A stretch of DNA of 64,000 nt, taken from the NCBI RefSeq assembly GCF_010093185.1, contig NZ_PDWL01000007.1:84888-148887 (forward strand). The letters are read 5' to 3'. Shown in pieces: positions 8,142-18,544 of the stretch. The DNA comes from Pseudoxanthomonas jiangsuensis (GTDB taxonomy: Bacteria; Pseudomonadota; Gammaproteobacteria; Xanthomonadales; Xanthomonadaceae). A program made the position numbers and the translations under genes. The notes beneath the pieces are model-generated. The model had not been told where the DNA came from. It saw only the letters and a program-made list of their open reading frames with translations, and did no database searches. Positions within the stretch are counted from its first letter, which is position 1. Each line of letters starts with the position of its first letter.

Positions 8142-8210
8142 CGCGACCGCCTTTCCCGCCCAGGCTTTCCGGTTCTGGATGGCATCCATCCCCGCCGTCG
8201 GGAGAAGAAC

Positions 8211-8239
8211 CAAAGAAAAGGGACCGGCTTCCCGGTCCC
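8211..8239 (-). terminator. Intrinsic terminator of the acyl-CoA dehydrogenase gene
   Basis: Perfect 8-bp stem GGGACCGG/CCGGTCCC with loop CTTC; on the minus strand it is followed by CTTTTCTTTG. It lies 34 bases past the stop codon at 8273. Confidence 0.75.
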
Positions 8240-8272
8240 TCCACTTTCCAGCAGCCTCGGCAGCGCCCTGCC

Positions 8273-9421
<1,149 letters not shown>

Positions 9422-9490
9422 GGTGAGACCCCTCCGGTCCTGGCGATTGGTCCCGATTGTAACCGCCCCACCATTCGGTGGCGTATGCGG

Positions 9491-9538
9491 TTGACCGTCC
9501 CCGCCCGCCGGGGAGACAATCATCTCTATATCGCGATA
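9491..9538 (+). promoter_or_regulatory. Promoter and palindromic operator of the ArsR-methyltransferase/metH genes
   Basis: TTGACC (-35, 9491-9496) and GACAAT (-10, 9515-9520) are 18 bases apart. The perfect palindrome TATCGCGATA (9529-9538) would straddle the transcription start, a position suited to repression. The palindrome is AT-rich at its ends in GC-rich surroundings and is followed by GATATTTATG leading into the start codon. SahR-type ArsR regulators bind AT-rich palindromes of this kind before metH; binding here is inferred. Confidence 0.55.
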
Positions 9539-9549
9539 GGAAGATATTT

Positions 9550-10479
9550 ATGGACCTGGAGGACTGGTCGACCCGGCTGAAGGTCTTCGCCGACGCCACC
9601 CGGGTGCGCCTGCTGGCGCTGCTGGAGCTGGAAGAACTGACCGTGGCCGAGCTGTCGTCGATCACCCGGCTGGCCCAGCCGCGGGTCTCGACCCACCTGG
9701 CCAAGCTCAAGGAGGCCGGGCTGGTGCGCGACCGCCGCGCCGGCGTGTCGGCCTACTACCGCTTCGACGAGGCCGCCCTGGATCCGGCACAGCGCGCATT
9801 GTGGCAGGCCCTGAGCACCGGCAGCGACGACCCTTTGCTGCGCCAGGACGCCGAGCGTCTGCCCGGAGTGCTGGCCGCGCGCGCCGCCGACCAGAACTGG
9901 GCCGACAGCGTGGCCGGCGACATGGAGCGCCACTACTCCCCCGGCCGCACCTGGGAGGCGCTGGCGCGCAGCGCCCTGCCCCTGCTGGAGACCGGCGACG
10001 TGCTCGACATCGCCTCCGGCGACGGCGTGCTGGCCGAGCTGCTGGCGCCGCACTCGCACCGCTACGTCTGCATCGACACCAGCGCCCGGGTGGTGGCCGC
10101 CGCCAGCGAGCGCCTGCGCCGGCTGCAGAACGTGGAGGTGCGCGAGGGCGACATGCACGCGCTGCCGTTCAAGGACGCCAGCTTCGACCTGGTGGTGCTG
10201 ATGCACGCCCTGACCTACTCGGCGCGGCCCGCCCAGGCCGTGGCCGAGGCCGCACGGGTGCTGCGCAAGGGCGGCCGCCTCCTGCTGAGCAGCCTGGCCC
10301 GGCACGAGCACAAGGCGGTGGTGGAGACCTACGGCCACGTCAACCTCGGCTTCCCGGCCAAGGAGTTGAAGAAGTTCGCCGAGAAGGCCGGGCTGGAGGT
10401 CACCAGCCTGGAGACCGTCACCCGCGAGCGCCGCCCGCCGCATTTCGAGGTGATCTCGCTGATCGCCCTCAAGTCCTGA
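9550..10479 (+). CDS. ArsR-family regulator fused to a SAM-dependent methyltransferase (SahR-like)
   Basis: 309 residues. Residues about 1-85 form an ArsR winged helix ([23 protein letters not shown], then recognition helix [17 protein letters not shown]). Residues about 140-270 form a class-I methyltransferase domain with motif [16 protein letters not shown] and a following CIDTSARVV acidic strand. There are no metal-binding cysteines, so this is not an arsenic or cadmium sensor. ArsR regulators with this architecture next to metH belong to the SahR group, which senses S-adenosylhomocysteine and controls the methionine cycle. The 17-base gap to metH indicates an operon. Whether the fused domain methylates anything or only binds SAM/SAH is not shown. 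Confidence 0.85.
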   Translation: MDLEDWSTRLKVFADATRVRLLALLELEELTVAELSSITRLAQPRVSTHLAKLKEAGLVRDRRAGVSAYYRFDEAALDPAQRALWQALSTGSDDPLLRQDAERLPGVLAARAADQNWADSVAGDMERHYSPGRTWEALARSALPLLETGDVLDIASGDGVLAELLAPHSHRYVCIDTSARVVAAASERLRRLQNVEVREGDMHALPFKDASFDLVVLMHALTYSARPAQAVAEAARVLRKGGRLLLSSLARHEHKAVVETYGHVNLGFPAKELKKFAEKAGLEVTSLETVTRERRPPHFEVISLIALKS

Positions 10480-10496
10480 ACACCCGAGCCGCACCG

Positions 10497-11591
10497 ATGA
10501 ACACCCTGCCCTGGCTGCACCCCGACCGCGTCGCCCTGCTCGAACAGGCGCTGCGCGAGCGCATCCTGATCATCGACGGCGCCATGGGCACGATGATCCA
10601 GCGCCACGAGCTGGAGGAGGCCGACTACCGCGGCGAGCGCTTCGCCGCAGGTTTCGACCACGCCCACCACCCCGACCACGAGGGCCACGGCCCGCACTGC
10701 GGCCACGACCTCAAGGGCAACAACGACCTGCTGCTGCTGACGAAGCCGGAAATCATCGCCGGCATCCACCGGGCCTACCTGGAGGCCGGCGCCGACCTGG
10801 TCGAGACCAACACCTTCAACGCCACCTCGGTTAGCCAGGCCGACTACCGCCTCGAGCACCTGGTGTACGAGCTGAACAAGGCCGGCGCCCGGGTGGCGCG
10901 CGAACAATGCGACGCGGTCGAGGCGACCACGCCGCGGCAGCCGCGCTTCGTGATCGGCGTGCTCGGCCCGACCAGCCGCACCGCCTCGATCAGCCCGGAC
11001 GTGAACGACCCCGGCTACCGCAACACCAGCTTCGACGAGTTGCGCGCGACCTACCGCGAGGCGGTCGAGGGCCTGATCGACGGCGGCGCCGACACGCTCA
11101 TGGTCGAGACCATCTTCGACACCCTCAACGCCAAGGCCGCGCTGTACGCGATCGAGGAAGTGTTCGACGCCCGTGGCGGGCGCTTGCCGGTGATGATCTC
11201 CGGGACCATCACCGACGCCTCCGGGCGGACCCTGTCCGGGCAGACCGCCGAGGCTTTCCACACCTCGCTCGCCCACGCCCGGCCGTTGTCGATCGGCCTG
11301 AACTGCGCGCTCGGCGCCAAGGACCTGCGCCCGCACGTGGAGGCGCTGTCGGAGGTGTCGCCGTATTACGTCAGCGCCCATCCCAACGCCGGCCTGCCCA
11401 ACGCCTTCGGCGGCTACGACGAGACCCCGGAGGAAATGGCCGAGGTCCTGCACGAGTTCGCCCAGGCCGGCCTGCTCAACCTGGTCGGCGGCTGCTGCGG
11501 CACCACCCCGGACCACATCCGCGCCATCGCCGGGGTGGTGCGCGGGCTGCCGCCGCGACAGCCGCGCACGCTCCTGGAGCAGGCCGCATGA
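10497..11591 (+). CDS. metH: Methionine synthase, N-terminal half (homocysteine-binding/zinc domain) as a separate gene
   Basis: 364 residues corresponding to the first domain of cobalamin-dependent MetH. The TIM-barrel zinc site is complete: GLNCALGA plus [10 protein letters not shown] near the C-terminus supply the three zinc cysteines that activate homocysteine thiolate. The domain starts [11 protein letters not shown], as in MetH. It stops at 11591, 133 bases before the gene for the remaining domains, and the gap holds a REP pair. The two halves are in different frames, and the first half has a proper stop after a natural domain boundary, so this is a clean split and not a frameshift. Split MetH is, to my knowledge, seen in other Xanthomonadaceae. 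Confidence 0.93.
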   Translation: MNTLPWLHPDRVALLEQALRERILIIDGAMGTMIQRHELEEADYRGERFAAGFDHAHHPDHEGHGPHCGHDLKGNNDLLLLTKPEIIAGIHRAYLEAGADLVETNTFNATSVSQADYRLEHLVYELNKAGARVAREQCDAVEATTPRQPRFVIGVLGPTSRTASISPDVNDPGYRNTSFDELRATYREAVEGLIDGGADTLMVETIFDTLNAKAALYAIEEVFDARGGRLPVMISGTITDASGRTLSGQTAEAFHTSLAHARPLSIGLNCALGAKDLRPHVEALSEVSPYYVSAHPNAGLPNAFGGYDETPEEMAEVLHEFAQAGLLNLVGGCCGTTPDHIRAIAGVVRGLPPRQPRTLLEQAA

Positions 11592-11616
11592 AACACGCCG
11601 TGACTCCGGAACCAAC

Positions 11617-11704
11617 CCGTCGTCCCGGCGAACGCCGGGACCCAGTGTCTTCCCCCCCCCATCACCGCAAGTCGCTGGGTCCCGGCATTCGCCGGGACGA
11701 CGGG
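11617..11704. repeat. Inverted REP pair (CGTCGTCCCG family) between the two metH genes
   Basis: Two head-to-head units, CGTCGTCCCGGCGAACG... at the left and its complement ending CGCCGGGACGACGGG at the right, with an eight-C run and ATCACCGCAAGTC between. Each unit is a GC hairpin followed by CCCAGTG or its complement. Two related pairs occur at 40230-40325 and 49607-49709. Confidence 0.85.
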
Positions 11705-11724
11705 CGCTAGCCGATCTGCCGTCC

Positions 11725-14418
11725 ATGTCCTCATCCATCCCTAGATACACCCGCCTCTCCGGCCTGGAGCCGCTGGTCATCACCCCGGAGCTGCTGTTCG
11801 TCAACGTCGGCGAGCGCACCAACGTCACCGGCAGCGCCCAGTTCCGCAAGCTGATCAAGGAAGACCGCTACGCCGAGGCGGTGGAGGTCGCGCGCCAGCA
11901 GGTCGATAGTGGCGCGCAGATCCTCGACGTGAACATGGACGAGGGCCTGATCGACTCCGAGAAGGCGATGGTCCGGTTCCTCAACCTGATCGCCTCCGAG
12001 CCGGACATCGCCAAGATCCCGGTGATGGTCGACTCCTCCAAGTGGGAGGTGATCGAGGCCGGGCTGAAGTGCCTGCAGGGCAAGGGCGTGGTCAACTCGA
12101 TCTCGCTCAAGGAAGGCGAGGCGGCGTTCGTCGAGCACGCGCGCAAGGTGCTGCGCTACGGCGCCGCCGCGGTGGTGATGGCCTTCGACGAGACCGGCCA
12201 GGCCGACACCTGCGCGCGCAAGGTCGAGATCTGCACCCGCGCCTACCGGATCCTGGTGGACGAGGTGGGCTTTCCGCCGGAAGACATCATCTTCGACCCC
12301 AACATCTTCGCGATCGCCACCGGCATCGAGGAACACGACAACTACGCGGTGGACTTCATCGAGGCCACCCGGATCATCAGGCGGACCCTGCCGCACTGCC
12401 ACGTCTCCGGCGGCGTGTCGAACGTGAGCTTCTCCTTCCGCGGCAACGAGCCGGTGCGCGCGGCGATCCACTCGGTGTTCCTGTACCACGCGATCAGGGC
12501 CGGCATGGACATGGGCATCGTCAACGCCGGCGCCCTGCCGGTGTACGACGACCTGGACCCGGAACTGCGCGAGCGGGTCGAGGACGTGGTCCTCAACCGC
12601 CGCGCCGACGGCACCGAGCGGCTGCTGGAGATCGCCGAGAAGTACAAGGGCAAGAAGGGCGAGAAGAAGGCCGAGGACCTGGCCTGGCGCGGCAAGCCCG
12701 TGCGCGAGCGTCTGGCCCACGCCCTGGTCCACGGCATCGACGCCTTCGTCGAGGAAGACACCGAACAGGCGCGGCAGCAGGCCACGCGCCCGCTGGACGT
12801 GATCGAAGGCCCGCTGATGGACGGCATGAACGTGGTCGGCGACCTGTTCGGCGCCGGCAAGATGTTCCTGCCGCAGGTGGTCAAGTCGGCGCGGGTGATG
12901 AAGAAGGCGGTGGCCTACCTGCTGCCCTTCATCGAGGCCGAGAAGGCCCGCACCGGCGACGCCGGCAAGTCCAACGGCAGGATCGTGATGGCCACGGTCA
13001 AGGGCGACGTGCACGACATCGGCAAAAATATTGTCGGCGTGGTCCTGGCCTGCAACAACTTCGAGGTCGTGGACCTGGGGGTGATGGTGCCGGCGCAGAA
13101 GATCCTGGACACCGCACGCGAGGTCCAGGCCGACCTGATCGGCCTGTCCGGGCTGATCACGCCCTCGCTGGAGGAGATGAGCCACGTCGCCCGCGAGCTG
13201 CAAAGGCAGGGCTTCCAGACCCCGCTGATGATCGGCGGCGCCACCACCTCGCGCGCCCACACCGCGCTGAAGATCGACCCGCACTACAAGGCGCCCACGG
13301 TCTGGGTGAAGGACGCCTCGCGCGCGGTCGGCGTGGCCCAGTCGCTGATCAGCCCGGAGCTGCGGACGAAGTTCGTCGCCGCCAACGACGCCGATTACGC
13401 CGAGATCCGCACCCGCCATCGCAACCGCGGCGACGCCAAGCGCCTGGTGTCGCTGGAGAAGGCGCGCGGCCAGCGCTTCGACGGCGGCTGGGGCGCCGGC
13501 TACATTCCGCCGGCGCCGAACCGCACCGGCGTGCACGCCTTCGAGGACTGGCCGCTGGCCGACCTGCTGCCGGTACTGGACTGGACCCCGTTCTTCCAGG
13601 CCTGGGAACTGGCCGGCAAATTCCCGGCGATCCTCACCGACGAGGTGGTCGGGGTCCAGGCCAGCGAGCTGTACCGCGACGCCCGGGCGATGCTGGAGAA
13701 GATCATCGCGGAGAAATGGCTGACCGCGCGCGCGGTGTACGGCATCTGGCCGGCGCACGGCGTCGGCGACGACGTGGTCCTGGAGCACGCCGACGGCCCG
13801 GCCACCCTGCACTTCCTGCGCCAGCAGGTGGACAAGCCGGTCGAGCGACCTGACTTCTGCCTGGCCGACTTCATCGCCCCGAAGGACCAGGGCGTGGCCG
13901 ACTGGATCGGCGCGTTCGCGGTGACTGCGGGCATCGGCATCGAGCCGCACCTGGCCCGCTTCGAGGCCGACCACGACGACTACAACGCGATCCTGCTCAA
14001 GGCCCTGGCCGACCGCCTGGCCGAGGCCCTGGCCGAGCGCCTGCACCAGCGGGTGCGCACCGAGTTCTGGGGCTACGACACGGCCGAAGCGCTGGACAAC
14101 GAGGCGCTGATCGCCGAGAAGTACCGCGGCATCCGCCCCGCCCCCGGCTACCCGGCCTGCCCGGAGCACAGCGAGAAGGGCACCCTGTTCCGGCTGCTGG
14201 ACGCCGGGGCCAACGCCGGCATGACCCTGACCGAGAGCTTCGCGATGCTGCCGACCGCGGCGGTGTCCGGCTACTACTTCAGCCATCCGCAGAGCCAGTA
14301 CTTCGTGGTCGGCCGCGTGGGCAAGGACCAGGTCGCCGACTACGCCCGGCGCAAGGGCGTGCCGCTGGCCCAGGCCGAACGCTGGCTGGCCTCGAACCTG
14401 GACTACGACCCGGAGTAG
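11725..14418 (+). CDS. metH: Methionine synthase, C-terminal part (folate, cobalamin and activation domains)
   Basis: 897 residues containing the remaining MetH modules in order: pterin-binding TIM barrel (about 10-290, [12 protein letters not shown] near the start), cobalamin cap and Rossmann domains (about 325-570, with the B12 ligand motif DVHDIG and downstream [10 protein letters not shown]), and the C-terminal SAM-dependent reactivation domain (about 590-890, ending with [18 protein letters not shown]). It transfers methyl from 5-methyltetrahydrofolate via cobalamin to homocysteine held by the partner protein encoded upstream. There is no clear ribosome-binding site before the ATG. Co-transcription with the regulator and the N-terminal half is likely. 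Confidence 0.95.
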   Translation: MSSSIPRYTRLSGLEPLVITPELLFVNVGERTNVTGSAQFRKLIKEDRYAEAVEVARQQVDSGAQILDVNMDEGLIDSEKAMVRFLNLIASEPDIAKIPVMVDSSKWEVIEAGLKCLQGKGVVNSISLKEGEAAFVEHARKVLRYGAAAVVMAFDETGQADTCARKVEICTRAYRILVDEVGFPPEDIIFDPNIFAIATGIEEHDNYAVDFIEATRIIRRTLPHCHVSGGVSNVSFSFRGNEPVRAAIHSVFLYHAIRAGMDMGIVNAGALPVYDDLDPELRERVEDVVLNRRADGTERLLEIAEKYKGKKGEKKAEDLAWRGKPVRERLAHALVHGIDAFVEEDTEQARQQATRPLDVIEGPLMDGMNVVGDLFGAGKMFLPQVVKSARVMKKAVAYLLPFIEAEKARTGDAGKSNGRIVMATVKGDVHDIGKNIVGVVLACNNFEVVDLGVMVPAQKILDTAREVQADLIGLSGLITPSLEEMSHVARELQRQGFQTPLMIGGATTSRAHTALKIDPHYKAPTVWVKDASRAVGVAQSLISPELRTKFVAANDADYAEIRTRHRNRGDAKRLVSLEKARGQRFDGGWGAGYIPPAPNRTGVHAFEDWPLADLLPVLDWTPFFQAWELAGKFPAILTDEVVGVQASELYRDARAMLEKIIAEKWLTARAVYGIWPAHGVGDDVVLEHADGPATLHFLRQQVDKPVERPDFCLADFIAPKDQGVADWIGAFAVTAGIGIEPHLARFEADHDDYNAILLKALADRLAEALAERLHQRVRTEFWGYDTAEALDNEALIAEKYRGIRPAPGYPACPEHSEKGTLFRLLDAGANAGMTLTESFAMLPTAAVSGYYFSHPQSQYFVVGRVGKDQVADYARRKGVPLAQAERWLASNLDYDPE

Positions 14419-14514
14419 CGCCAGCACCGGCCGCCTCCGCACGCAACCCGCGCCGGCCACGGCCGCCGCGGCGCCCCCGTACAATGGGCGCCATCCTTCT
14501 CCCGGAACCTGCGC

Positions 14515-15285
14515 ATGCAGCCCGAAACCGTCCGCGCCGTCGTCACCGGCGGTGTCTCCGGCCTCGGCCTGGCCGTGGCCACCCGCCTGGTCGCCGACGG
14601 CGGCAAGGTCGCCCTGCTCGACGTCAACGACGACAAGGGCGCCCAGGCCGTGGCCGCGCTCGGCGAGGCCAACGCCCGCTACTTCCGCACCGACGTCACC
14701 GACGAGGCCGGCGTAGCCGCCACCTTCGCCGCCGCCCGCGATTTCCTCGGCGGCCTCAACGCCGCCGTCAGCTGCGCCGGCATCCTCGGGTCCGGCCGGG
14801 TGCTGGGCAAGGACGGGCCGATGCCGCTGGACGGCTTCGCCCGCACGGTGATGGTCAACCTGGTCGGCAGCTTCAACGTGGCCAAGGCCGCCGCCGACCT
14901 GATCCAGCACAACCCGCCGGGCGAGGACGGCGAGCGCGGCGTGATCGTCAACACCGCCTCGGTTGCCGCCTACGAGGGCCAGATCGGCCAGGCCGCGTAC
15001 GCGGCCTCCAAGGGCGGCGTGGTCGGCATGACCCTGCCGATGGCGCGCGAGCTGGCCCGCTTCGGCATCCGGGTGATGACGGTGGCGCCGGGCGTGTTCT
15101 GGACCCCGATGGTCGACGGCATGCCGCAGGCGGTGCAGGACTCGCTGGCCGCCACCATCCCCTTCCCCGCCCGCCTCGGCCGGCCGGAGGAATTCGCCGA
15201 CACGGTCGCCTTCATCCTGCGCACCCGCTACCTCAACGGCGAGACCCTCCGCCTGGACGGCGCCACCCGACTGGCGCCGAAGTGA
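14515..15285 (+). CDS. Short-chain dehydrogenase, 3-hydroxyacyl-CoA dehydrogenase type-2 like
   Basis: 256 residues. Classical SDR with cofactor motif TGGVSGLGLA (variant TGxxxGxG), LDVN acidic residue pointing to NAD, NNAG-type strand as CAGI, and catalytic YAASKGG (Tyr-xxx-Lys) with the preceding Ser in NTASVAAYEGQ. The C-terminal segment RLGRPEEFADTVAFIL...LNGETLRLDGA is characteristic of the HSD17B10/3-hydroxy-2-methylbutyryl-CoA dehydrogenase group. A role in branched-chain fatty-acid or isoleucine catabolism is inferred. TACAAT at 14480-14485 is a good -10 box, giving a 5' UTR of about 23 bases. Confidence 0.85.
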   Translation: MQPETVRAVVTGGVSGLGLAVATRLVADGGKVALLDVNDDKGAQAVAALGEANARYFRTDVTDEAGVAATFAAARDFLGGLNAAVSCAGILGSGRVLGKDGPMPLDGFARTVMVNLVGSFNVAKAAADLIQHNPPGEDGERGVIVNTASVAAYEGQIGQAAYAASKGGVVGMTLPMARELARFGIRVMTVAPGVFWTPMVDGMPQAVQDSLAATIPFPARLGRPEEFADTVAFILRTRYLNGETLRLDGATRLAPK

Positions 15286-15419
15286 GGATCCGCCCGCTCT
15301 CCACCGGCGGCCCGGATCGCCGCGGCGCGCGCCCGCGGCCCAAGCCGCCGCCCGCGCGCGGCCGCCGCCCCGCCTGACTCCAACCGATCCCAGAAACCCG
15401 ATTCCTACCGGTCGAACCC

Positions 15420-15986
15420 ATGAAAGCCAGCGACATCAAGAAGGGCAACGTCGTCGAATACAACAACGGCGTCTACCAGATCCGCGACATCGAGCGCAGC
15501 TCGCCGCAGGGCCGCGGCGGCAACGTGCGCTTCCGTTTCATCATGTATTCGGTGCCCGGCGGCGCCAAGCTGGACGCCAGCTTCGACGCCGACGACAACC
15601 TCACCGAGGTCGAGCTGCTGCGCCGCCAGGCCACGTTCTCGTACAAGGACGGCGAGGCGTTCGTGTTCATGGACGACGAGGACTACACCCCCTACACCCT
15701 GGACCCGGACGCGATCGGCGAAGCCGCCGGCTACATCACCGACGGCCTGTCCGGCATCTACGTGCAGGTGATCGACGAGCAGCCGGTGGCGATCCAGCTG
15801 CCGCAGCACGTGACCTTGGAAGTGATCGAGACCCCGCCGGAGCTGAAGGGCGGCACCGCGACCAAGCGCCCGAAGCCGGCCAAGCTGAGCACCGGCATCG
15901 AGATCATGGTCCCGGAGTACATCACCACCGGCGAGCGGATCCTGGTCAACACCACCACCGGCGAGTTCGGCGGCCGCGCCGACTGA
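15420..15986 (+). CDS. efpL: Elongation factor P-like protein EfpL (YeiP)
   Basis: 188 residues, the normal size for the EfpL subfamily and with three OB/KOW-type domains. The beta3-Omega-beta4 tip loop reads SSPQGRGG, with arginine at the position where canonical EF-P has a modified lysine, so no EpmA-type modification is required. The C-terminal [27 protein letters not shown] is diagnostic of the EF-P superfamily. EfpL rescues ribosomes stalled at polyproline and other difficult motifs. It is a single gene; the 133-base upstream gap holds no other gene. Confidence 0.93.
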   Translation: MKASDIKKGNVVEYNNGVYQIRDIERSSPQGRGGNVRFRFIMYSVPGGAKLDASFDADDNLTEVELLRRQATFSYKDGEAFVFMDDEDYTPYTLDPDAIGEAAGYITDGLSGIYVQVIDEQPVAIQLPQHVTLEVIETPPELKGGTATKRPKPAKLSTGIEIMVPEYITTGERILVNTTTGEFGGRAD

Positions 15987-16008
15987 ACCGGGCCGGCGGC
16001 CGGCTTCT

Positions 16009-16142
16009 CCCTGTAGGAGCCGGTCTTGCCGGCGACCGCCATGGTGGACGTGTTTGCGTGAAACCGGGTGCTATTGATGTATCCGTCTCCGCGGTCGCCG
16101 GCGCTCTTCCACGGACGGATGTCCGGTCCGGCTCCTACAGGG
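16009..16142. repeat. Inverted GTAG-headed REP pair overlapping the DUF4105 stop codon
   Basis: Outer arms CCCTGTAGGAGCCGG (16009-16023) and CCGGCTCCTACAGGG (16128-16142) are perfect complements, each the head of a GTAG-type REP with a following GC hairpin (GGTCTTGCCGGCGACC on the left). The pair is related to the one at 18421-18533. The right head supplies the TAG stop codon (16135-16137) of the leftward DUF4105 gene. Confidence 0.9.
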
Positions 16143-18009
16143 GCGGCGCATCGTCGAGCGCACGCAAGCGCTCGCCCAGCAATGCCAGGTTGGCCTCGGT
16201 GCCCTCCAACGCCGCGCGGCGCGATGCCGGCAGCAGTTCCCGCAGCTGCACCTCGAGCATCCGCGCATTGCCGGCACGGTGCTGCGCATCCTCCCGCACC
16301 CGCGCCTGCAGCACCGTGCGCTCGTCTTCCTGCGGCAGGCCGTAGCCGGCCACCCCGTCCAGCCAGGCCGCCGGCCGGCTGAAGGCGCCGCCCAGGCGCA
16401 GGAAATCGCGCAGGGCCTCCACAGTCGCCACCGGCACGCCGTCCAGGTCGGCGCCGGCGCCCAGCCAGCGGCGCTTGAGTTCGTCGCGGGCCAGCGCGTG
16501 CTGCCGGCGCCAGGCCGCCGATTCCAGCACCAGCAGGGCGGCCGCAGCACGCAGGCCGGCACGGTCCAGTTCGGGCGCACGCGCAGCCGGCGGCAGCGCC
16601 AGCCAGTCCTCCGCCGAATCCGGCACGAGGTCGAGTTCGGCGCGCGCGACCGCGTACATCGCCGCGTAATGCGCGCTGGCCGGCTCGAACCGGAAGCCCA
16701 GGCGCACCCGTTCGCCGGGATCTGCAGGCACCGCCGCCGCGTCGATCAGGCCCTGTCGCTCCAGCCTGCGCCGCAGGCCGGTCGGGGTGATGCTGCGCAG
16801 CGGCGAAGCGGCCAGCCGCGGCGAGGCATCGTGCAGCAGCTTCCAGGTCTCCACCGCGCAGTTGTTGGCAACGAACCAGTAGCGGCCGTCGTAGTTCCAG
16901 TGCAGCTGCGCCGCGCGCCCGGCCAGCGCCTCGATCTCCGGGCGCGTCAGCGACAAGGGCCAGGAACCCAGGCCGCGCAGTTCGACCCGGGTGTACTCGT
17001 CCACCACCTGGTCCAGCGGCAGCGCGAACAGGCGCGAGGGATAGGAACCGGTCAGCCCGCGCCAGCTGGAGATCTGCAGGTCGTCGACGAAGGCGCGGAA
17101 CGACAGCACCAGGTGGTGCTGCAGGTCCAGGCGGCAATCCGGCCCGCGCGGCCGGCCCGGCGCGCACACCACCAGGCGCAGCATGCCGTGGCCCCAGCGG
17201 CTCATCGGCCGCGCGTTGCCCTCGGCCAGCAGGTAGTCCACCGCGAAGATCCGTGCCGGATCGACGACGCGCACGGGCTCGGCCGCGGCGACCGCGTCCT
17301 GGACGAAGGCCAGTCCGGGCGCGCAGGCCGCGCGGCCCGCCGGCACCTCGCCGAAGCGGGCATCGAAGTACGCCGCCAGCGCCGGGCGCCGGCAGGCGTA
17401 GTCCGGGTCGAGCAGATAGTGCTCCAGGTTCACCGCCAGGTATTCGCGCGGCGAATGCAGCTCGTACGGGTCGGGGCTGCGGTCGCGGAAGTCGTTGCGC
17501 CCGCGCCGGCCCGGGCGCAATGCAGCCACCTGCCAGCCGGCCAGGTCGAGCAGGCGCGGATCGCGCGACAGGCCGCCGGCGGCGGTGCGGTCATGGAGAT
17601 GGGCCAGCTCGTGCAGGACCGCGGCCAGCGCGGCGCGGGATGCGGATGCCGCCTCCTGCGCCGCGGCGGAAAGGGCATCCCCCGCCGCGATGGCCGGAGC
17701 GGCCTGATCGGACAATGGCGGCTGCGCCATCCAGGCCGCGAGCAGTTGCCGGTCCAGCAGCATCCGCCAGTGGCGCGCGCGGCCGTGCACGCCCTCGGGC
17801 AGGTCGTCGCGCCATTCGACCGCGATCGGCCGGTCCAGCGAGGCGGCCCAGGCCGCCGGCAACCGGGCGGCCGCCTCGGCCAGGAGCCGGCCGGTCGCCT
17901 CGCGTTCCTCGCGCGTCAGCGCGCCGTGCAGCTCGAACCTCGGCGCGGCCACGGCCTGGCCGCTGGCCAGCAGCAGCCAGCCCAGCAGCGCGGCGCCGCG
18001 CAGGCTCAT
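16135..18009 (-). CDS. DUF4105 domain protein, exported
   Basis: 624 residues with a signal peptide (MSLRGAALLGWLLLASGQAVAA). Residues about 190-460 match the DUF4105 family: SRWGHGMLRLVVC, a repeated aromatic/His-rich core LQHHLVLSFRAF, and NNCAVETWKLL, where the conserved Asn-Cys resembles papain-like lipoprotein-associated enzymes. A preceding segment HELAHLHDRT has a zinc-peptidase-like HExxH look (LHELAHLH). Function is unknown in the family. Its ATG overlaps the stop of the DUF2388 gene by four bases (ATGA), so the two are translationally coupled. The last codons read into a REP element that supplies the stop. Confidence 0.8.
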   Translation of the reverse strand: MSLRGAALLGWLLLASGQAVAAPRFELHGALTREEREATGRLLAEAAARLPAAWAASLDRPIAVEWRDDLPEGVHGRARHWRMLLDRQLLAAWMAQPPLSDQAAPAIAAGDALSAAAQEAASASRAALAAVLHELAHLHDRTAAGGLSRDPRLLDLAGWQVAALRPGRRGRNDFRDRSPDPYELHSPREYLAVNLEHYLLDPDYACRRPALAAYFDARFGEVPAGRAACAPGLAFVQDAVAAAEPVRVVDPARIFAVDYLLAEGNARPMSRWGHGMLRLVVCAPGRPRGPDCRLDLQHHLVLSFRAFVDDLQISSWRGLTGSYPSRLFALPLDQVVDEYTRVELRGLGSWPLSLTRPEIEALAGRAAQLHWNYDGRYWFVANNCAVETWKLLHDASPRLAASPLRSITPTGLRRRLERQGLIDAAAVPADPGERVRLGFRFEPASAHYAAMYAVARAELDLVPDSAEDWLALPPAARAPELDRAGLRAAAALLVLESAAWRRQHALARDELKRRWLGAGADLDGVPVATVEALRDFLRLGGAFSRPAAWLDGVAGYGLPQEDERTVLQARVREDAQHRAGNARMLEVQLRELLPASRRAALEGTEANLALLGERLRALDDAPPL

Positions 18010-18329
18010 CCGCGGGCGAGGATCTTCCGCGCCAGCTCCAGGTCGCTGGCCTGGCGGCCGGCCTGGTCGCCCTCGCCGCGCTCGCGCATCACCCGCAGCG
18101 CGGCCTCGAGCCGGGCGCTGCGCAGGCGGCCGTCGCTGGCCACGAACGCGGCCGCGTCCTCGCGCGCCTGCAGCACCAGCTTGTCGTCGCCGGAGGTGCT
18201 GCCGGAGGACGCGGAGCTGCCGGCCGAAGACGCGCCCGCGGAAGTGCCGGCGAAGCTGGAAGCCTGCGCGGCCGACGCGGCGCCGAGGCACAGCAGGAGG
18301 GCGAACAGGGAGGCGGAACGGCTGTTCAT
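18006..18329 (-). CDS. DUF2388 small periplasmic protein
   Basis: 107 residues from ATG 18329; an Ala-rich signal peptide ends near AAQASS. The mature part has a Ser/Gly-rich stretch, then LQAREDAAAFVASDGRLRSARLEAALR and ASDLELARKIL, the conserved block of DUF2388. Function is unknown; in pseudomonads DUF2388 and DUF4105 genes also cluster, and the four-base overlap with the downstream gene here suggests the pair acts together. Confidence 0.82.
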   Translation of the reverse strand: MNSRSASLFALLLCLGAASAAQASSFAGTSAGASSAGSSASSGSTSGDDKLVLQAREDAAAFVASDGRLRSARLEAALRVMRERGEGDQAGRQASDLELARKILARG

Positions 18330-18420
18330 CGGGCGGGTCCGGAAGGCGGTGACGGATGCGCCAAGACTAGCCGCAAGCGGCATCCGCGTGCATGACCGGC
18401 GGGTAAGTGAACGGGTGCTT

Positions 18421-18533
18421 CCCTGTAGGAGCCGGCCTTGCCGGCGACCGTGGAGGCGGACGGATCATTGGCGCCGGGTTTCACGCAGGCGCTTCCGGCA
18501 TGGCGGTCGCCGGCAAGACCGGCTCCTACAGGG
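18421..18533. repeat. Inverted GTAG-headed REP pair
   Basis: Outer arms CCCTGTAGGAGCCGG (18421-18435) and CCGGCTCCTACAGGG (18519-18533) are perfect complements; each is followed by the hairpin half CCTTGCCGGCGACCG or its counterpart. It lies between the DUF2388 start region and the end of the D-2-hydroxyglutarate dehydrogenase gene. Confidence 0.9.
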
Positions 18534-18544
18534 TTGCGGCCCGC

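Larger units (their letters stand above)
7728..8210. other. Gene-free region between pbpC and the acyl-CoA dehydrogenase
   Basis: About 480 bases with no supported gene. It holds two inverted copies of a structured element (listed separately) separated by 81 bases. The spacer contains two copies of CCGGCGGCC and imperfect inverted flanks (TTGGCCGGCGG facing CCGGCGGCCAA). Bases 7728-7856 must contain the pbpC promoter; I see no clear -35/-10 pair there. Confidence 0.6.

Noticed and set aside
11588..11710. Short frame of 40 codons ([14 protein letters not shown]...) overlapping the metH N-terminal stop as ATGA
   Set aside because: Almost entirely translated REP sequence (PGERRDP...GIRRDDG is the usual result of reading this repeat family); no ribosome site.
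11731..14910. Open frame of 1059 codons on the minus strand, fully antisense to the metH C-terminal gene and part of the SDR gene
   Set aside because: GC-rich codon-position bias opens the antisense frame; the product is low-complexity (Val/Gly/His/Ala) with no domain, while the plus strand encodes a complete MetH.
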